From Saprospiraceae bacterium (GTDB lineage Bacteria > Bacteroidota > Bacteroidia > Chitinophagales > Saprospiraceae): a stretch of DNA of 64,000 nucleotides. Position 1 is the stretch's first letter; every line of letters begins with the position of its first letter. Under the pieces are notes generated by a model that was not told where the DNA came from, made no database searches, and saw nothing but the letters and a program-made list of their open reading frames with translations. This document shows, in pieces, positions 60,913-64,000 of this stretch. The position numbers and the translations under genes were made by a program. The DNA lies in assembly GCA_016711125.1 (NCBI GenBank), contig JADJTQ010000002.1:1240001-1304000 (forward strand), written 5' to 3'.

Positions 60913-61332
60913 CTAACGCACACCGGTATCCCTGGCCAACCACCACGGGTGCACTTCAATGCTGAGTCTGCCGGCTTCAACTGCGGGGTCTCCGCTGGCA
61001 AGACGAAGTGCCTCCTCTGCCGAAGCAACCCGATAAACTGTGGCGCCACGGATATCACCGTCATCGCCAAAAGGACCATTCATGCAAATGATTCCCTTTT
61101 TGTAGAGATCACCTAAATAAGCCAGGTGCTGTTCCTGTATTTTTGAGGCTTCTTCCTTGTTTTCACTTTTAGAAGTTCCTTTTTTCAGAAAGACTAAAAA
61201 ATATTGCTGCATCACGTAAACCTTACCTTCAGATTCGTAATTGAAGGTCTCAAAGTTGCTCGTATCCACATCTTGTGACCACGTTGAATTGAAAAAAAGG
61301 CTTAAGACAAGGACGGTAAACAATATTTTCAT
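60913..61332 (-). CDS. Secreted YCII-domain protein
   Basis: Signal peptide MKILFTVLVLSLFFNSTWSQ. The rest matches the YCII/DGPF fold: YFLVFLKKG, then HLAYLGDLYKKGIICMNGPF and SGDPAVEAGRLSIEVHPWW. The second-half His (HLAYL) and Asp (GDPAV) are the usual active-site-like pair. 139 aa. YCII members are usually cytoplasmic, so the export signal is unusual. Its role is unknown. Confidence 0.8.
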   Translation of the reverse strand: MKILFTVLVLSLFFNSTWSQDVDTSNFETFNYESEGKVYVMQQYFLVFLKKGTSKSENKEEASKIQEQHLAYLGDLYKKGIICMNGPFGDDGDIRGATVYRVASAEEALRLASGDPAVEAGRLSIEVHPWWLARDTGVR

Positions 61333-61386
61333 GGATTTCTGTTTTTCGGTTTTAACTAATTTTTGGGATTAGTTATTGGCAGTTAG

Positions 61387-62101
61387 TTATTTTTCGCGCT
61401 TGCTCAACTTATGATTCCATTGAGCATTTTTTACCTGCGGCTCATTGCGAATTTTAATGAGTAGTGCTTCCGGGTCGTTACTTTCAATGCTAAATAAATA
61501 ATAATGCTGATTGGGAGTGATTTTTTTGATCAAAGTCAGGTTATCATCAACAAATAGATGACTAAATACCTCGGGATCGATCTCCGGTCTAAGCTCAATA
61601 ATCATCTCCCTCGCAGAGTTTTGACCTTCTGTATCGCTTTCTAACCAATGGGCTTTGCGGGCAATATCTTCGACTTGATCAGCCAATCTTTTGAAGGAGT
61701 CGGGAGCGCTACCTCTGACTGAAATCTTTTTGAGTTTTCCCTTTTGCCGGAAACTAAGATAGGTAAACGGCGCATCGACAATGTTCTCAATATATGTACT
61801 GTCCAATTCAGCGAATTGTTCGTGGTCAAACATGTTGATGATTTGAGCATATTTTTCCTGCGTTAGTGTGTCCTTTTGGTTTCCATCCATCAAAGTATTT
61901 GCCTTGCCCTCAAACGAGATTGTCTTATCGGAATAAATAGTCAGAACGTATACCGGGCAATGGCCAAAACATCCTGATTTCTCAAGCTGGATAGTTATCT
62001 CGGGTACGCCGGCTGAAAGTTTTTCCAGTTGATGCACATGAAGTGGCTGTCATTGTTATCATTAAAACAAGGAAAAAATTGATCTGAGAATGATGGAACA
62101 T
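61387..62101 (-). CDS. DUF6438-type lipoprotein (frameshift near the N-terminus)
   Basis: The conserved part reads ITIQLEKSGCFGHCPVYVLT and IYSDKTISFEGKANTL, typical of DUF6438 with its CFGxCP motif. The frame as read starts at 62037 without a signal. In another frame an ATG at 62099-62101 opens FHHSQINFFLVLMITMTATS, then CASTG, a lipobox signal. The two meet at an A run in GGAAAAACTTTC (62020-62024 region), where one base too many, or two too few, separates them. Joining gives about 237 aa. Tetranucleotide repeats lie 56 bases upstream of this start. Confidence 0.7.
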
Positions 62102-62156
62102 ATGTTACTCTGATTAACTAAAGAGGTACAACCCGGTTGGTTCTTGTTCGGTTCCT

Positions 62157-62213
62157 TCCATCCATCCATCCATCCATCCATCCTTCCTTCCTTCCTTCCT
62201 TCCTTCCTTCCTT
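62157..62213. repeat. Tetranucleotide microsatellite
   Basis: Six TCCA units (62157-62180) are followed directly by eight TCCT units (62181-62213). They lie just upstream of the DUF6438 lipoprotein start on the opposite strand and after the OmpA gene stop. Tetranucleotide runs of this size are prone to slippage. Confidence 0.9.
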
Positions 62214-62370
62214 CAATGTAATGTTGCTACATTTTTTAAGCAGTCATCCTCGGTGTCTCTGACTCCCGCCTAACTACTTGAGGTAGACGATCTATGGCTC
62301 CAGAATCGACCCGAAAAATCCAACAGCCTTGCAGAAGCAGGATCGAGGCAATACAATTACCCTTCTCTTA

Positions 62371-63336
62371 CTACTCAATCAGCGAATACAACAAATCCAG
62401 ATTGGGTGACAAAATAATTTCGGTACGACGATTTAGGCTTTTATTGGTTTCGGTGTCATTGGGTGCCTTAGGAAAATAAAAACCCCGGCCGGAGGCAATG
62501 ATATTATCCGGGTTAGCCCCACTGCCGGTGAGTACTTTGACTACTGCAGTAGCACGAGTCACACTTAGATCCCAGTTTTTTTCAGCGGTGCCATCGGTGT
62601 CAGTATGCCCCTCGACGTTGATTTGGATATCCGAATGTTCCTTCAAAACACCGGCGAGTTTACGCAAAGCATCCCTGCCCGCAGGATCGATGACGGTACT
62701 CCCTTTCGCAAATAAGAGATTTTGACTGAGTGACACATATACCTTACCCTGATATTCGGAGACGGTAAGGTCTTCAGACGAAATGCCTCGCAATGCATCG
62801 TTGATGGTATTTCGCAAGAGCTGCATGACCGAGTCTTTAGCGTTGAGCTTTTGGGTGAGTTCTAGCAATTTGCGCTCTCGGATCCGGACATCTTCCTGAA
62901 GTGATTCAAGATTTTCTTCTTGTGATTTCAGTTTCATCTCCAGAAATCGCAGCTCTCTCTCTTTTTGATCGAGTGTTTTTTGCTGGTTAGAGAGTTCTTC
63001 TGAGAGTGCAGCTTTTTCCTCGGTAGCCGTATTTAAGACCTGATTGCTTTGGCTAAGCAACTCGTCGTATTTCGTCATCAGGTCTTTCTGCGACATTCTG
63101 AGACCTTCGACTTCGCTACGTGTCTTACTGAGTTCCTGCTCACGTTGCATCAATAACTGCTCTTTTGCTTTCAGATCATTGATCATCCGCTCATTGGAGG
63201 CAATAGTGGTTGTCATGTCCATTTTTTCAGCTTCCAACTGCCTTTTTTGATAAGCCAGCTCATCATACTTCTTGGTCGAAACGCAGGAAGTAAATAATGC
63301 CAGAGTCAGGGCACCCAGATATATCTTCGCATTCAT
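62371..63336 (-). CDS. OmpA-family lipoprotein with coiled-coil stalk
   Basis: Lipobox signal LALFTSCVST. Residues 20-180 form a long coiled coil (YDELAYQKRQLEAEKM, REQELSKTRSEVEGLRM, then RIRERKLLELTQ-like heptads). The C-terminal OmpA domain binds peptidoglycan: INVEGHTDTDG, then NWDLSVTRATAVVKVL and NKSLNRRTEIIL with the diaminopimelate-binding Arg. 321 aa. Anchors the outer membrane to the wall. Confidence 0.9.
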   Translation of the reverse strand: MNAKIYLGALTLALFTSCVSTKKYDELAYQKRQLEAEKMDMTTTIASNERMINDLKAKEQLLMQREQELSKTRSEVEGLRMSQKDLMTKYDELLSQSNQVLNTATEEKAALSEELSNQQKTLDQKERELRFLEMKLKSQEENLESLQEDVRIRERKLLELTQKLNAKDSVMQLLRNTINDALRGISSEDLTVSEYQGKVYVSLSQNLLFAKGSTVIDPAGRDALRKLAGVLKEHSDIQINVEGHTDTDGTAEKNWDLSVTRATAVVKVLTGSGANPDNIIASGRGFYFPKAPNDTETNKSLNRRTEIILSPNLDLLYSLIE

Positions 63337-63519
63337 ATGTCGATAATATTTAACCTATAAAGGTATAAAATTATTGGATGATCTTCAGGAGAGTCTCTGG
63401 ACCGTCACTGGCAAATCGGTTTAATTGCCCATTTTTTGATTTTGCGATGAAGAAACCCGGCTTTATCACACTTTTTCCCTGTCCTTATTTGATACCTTTA
63501 CACATGAAGAGTCGCAATA

Positions 63520-64000
63520 ATGAGAATAATCATGTGTGTTGATATGGGGTATAAGATCAAAGAGGCGGTTGAGAGGCTAATCATCTTAGCGATGGTTATT
63601 TTATCGACTTTAGGGTGTGATCAGTCAAAACCGATTGGCAATGTGACACCAAAAGTCCTGAGCATTCCCAGTCTCAGGTTAGACTCGCTCTACCAGGTTT
63701 TTGTTGAGACTCCTGCCGGGTCATCAACCACCCTTTCCTACAATCATCACGACAATCGTTTTGACACTTTGACCTTGCCCCTGGGTGGTTTGAAGCACGA
63801 TTATTTACCTTATCCACTGAATGCGTGTTTTTTCCCTCTATGGATTCAGGATAGTCTCGTAAAAGTACCTGCTTGGCTGTTGTCGACTAGTGTGCCGGCT
63901 GGAGGTTCCATCAGGATCAATATATTGGGCATTATTGAGTATAAAGAAAGTGGAGTTTCCAAAAAGGAGCTATTGGTACTACCTAATGATGCCCAATACC
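63520..64000 (+). CDS. Inorganic pyrophosphatase-like lipoprotein, partial, catalytic Asp cluster absent
   Basis: The frame opens at ATG 63520 (or 63532) and is open to the window edge. The signal ends VILSTLGCDQ, a lipobox. The mature part follows the family I pyrophosphatase plan: VFVETPAGSSTTLSYN (compare VxVEIPAGSxxKxEYN), LPYPLNACFFP (compare LPYPxNYGFIP), INILGIIEYKE and LLVLPNDA. The DGDPLDVLV segment that supplies the metal-binding aspartates is replaced by LVKVPAWLLS. It is therefore probably not an active pyrophosphatase. The C-terminus is beyond the window. Confidence 0.6.
   Translation, partial: MRIIMCVDMGYKIKEAVERLIILAMVILSTLGCDQSKPIGNVTPKVLSIPSLRLDSLYQVFVETPAGSSTTLSYNHHDNRFDTLTLPLGGLKHDYLPYPLNACFFPLWIQDSLVKVPAWLLSTSVPAGGSIRINILGIIEYKESGVSKKELLVLPNDAQY

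Overview
The window is a stretch of a Bacteroidota chromosome. The evidence is a SusC/SusD pair, an ASPIC/UnbV and FG-GAP protein pair, a KorAB-type 2-oxoacid:ferredoxin oxidoreductase, an MlaD/amidase/LptD-like envelope cluster, many lipobox signal peptides and a TAnnTTTG-type promoter box. A Saprospiria-like member is my guess, not something the sequence proves.

Layout. 1-8.2 kb is housekeeping: tadA, pcm, a phosphohexomutase, a large lamin-tail secreted protein and asd. 8.4-13.7 kb has a coiled-coil protein, pgk, mgsA and uvrC. 14-29 kb is a glycan-use region: a GH92 alpha-mannosidase, SusC, SusD, two FG-GAP lipoproteins (one with a CxxCH haem motif) and a broken sugar isomerase. 29.5-30.9 kb is a noncoding tandem array of about 14 terminator-like hairpins, the most unusual element here. 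It is followed by a BNR (sialidase-fold) lipoprotein and a threonine dehydratase. 33.3-36.2 kb is an ECF sigma/anti-sigma/DUF4097 operon. 36.4-39.6 kb is a sortilin-type BNR protein. 39.6-40.2 kb is a decayed HicAB toxin-antitoxin locus. 40.4-46.8 kb has a GPI-mannosyltransferase-like membrane protein and the ferredoxin-korA-korB-FAD oxidoreductase operon. 47-54.5 kb has small hypotheticals, a DinB-like protein, an MsbA-type ABC exporter, murB and an acyltransferase. 54.9-60.6 kb is the MlaD, amidase and LptD-like cluster. 60.9-64 kb has small secreted proteins, an OmpA-family lipoprotein and the start of a pyrophosphatase-like lipoprotein that lacks the usual catalytic aspartates.

Reading quality matters. 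At least eleven genes are split by single-base slips, nearly all one base short in a homopolymer, and they include pgk, murB and the lptD-like gene, which should be needed for growth. The simplest explanation is systematic homopolymer undercalling in the source assembly. I therefore give whole-gene coordinates for these and state where each slip lies. The sugar isomerase at 28.1 kb is different: it has lost an internal block.

How the genes work together. SusCD, GH92, the BNR proteins and the isomerase fit outer-membrane glycan capture and trimming. KorAB with its ferredoxin and a GltD-like flavoprotein fits ferredoxin-linked 2-oxoacid metabolism. The MlaD, amidase, LptD, MurB and ABC exporter genes serve the envelope.
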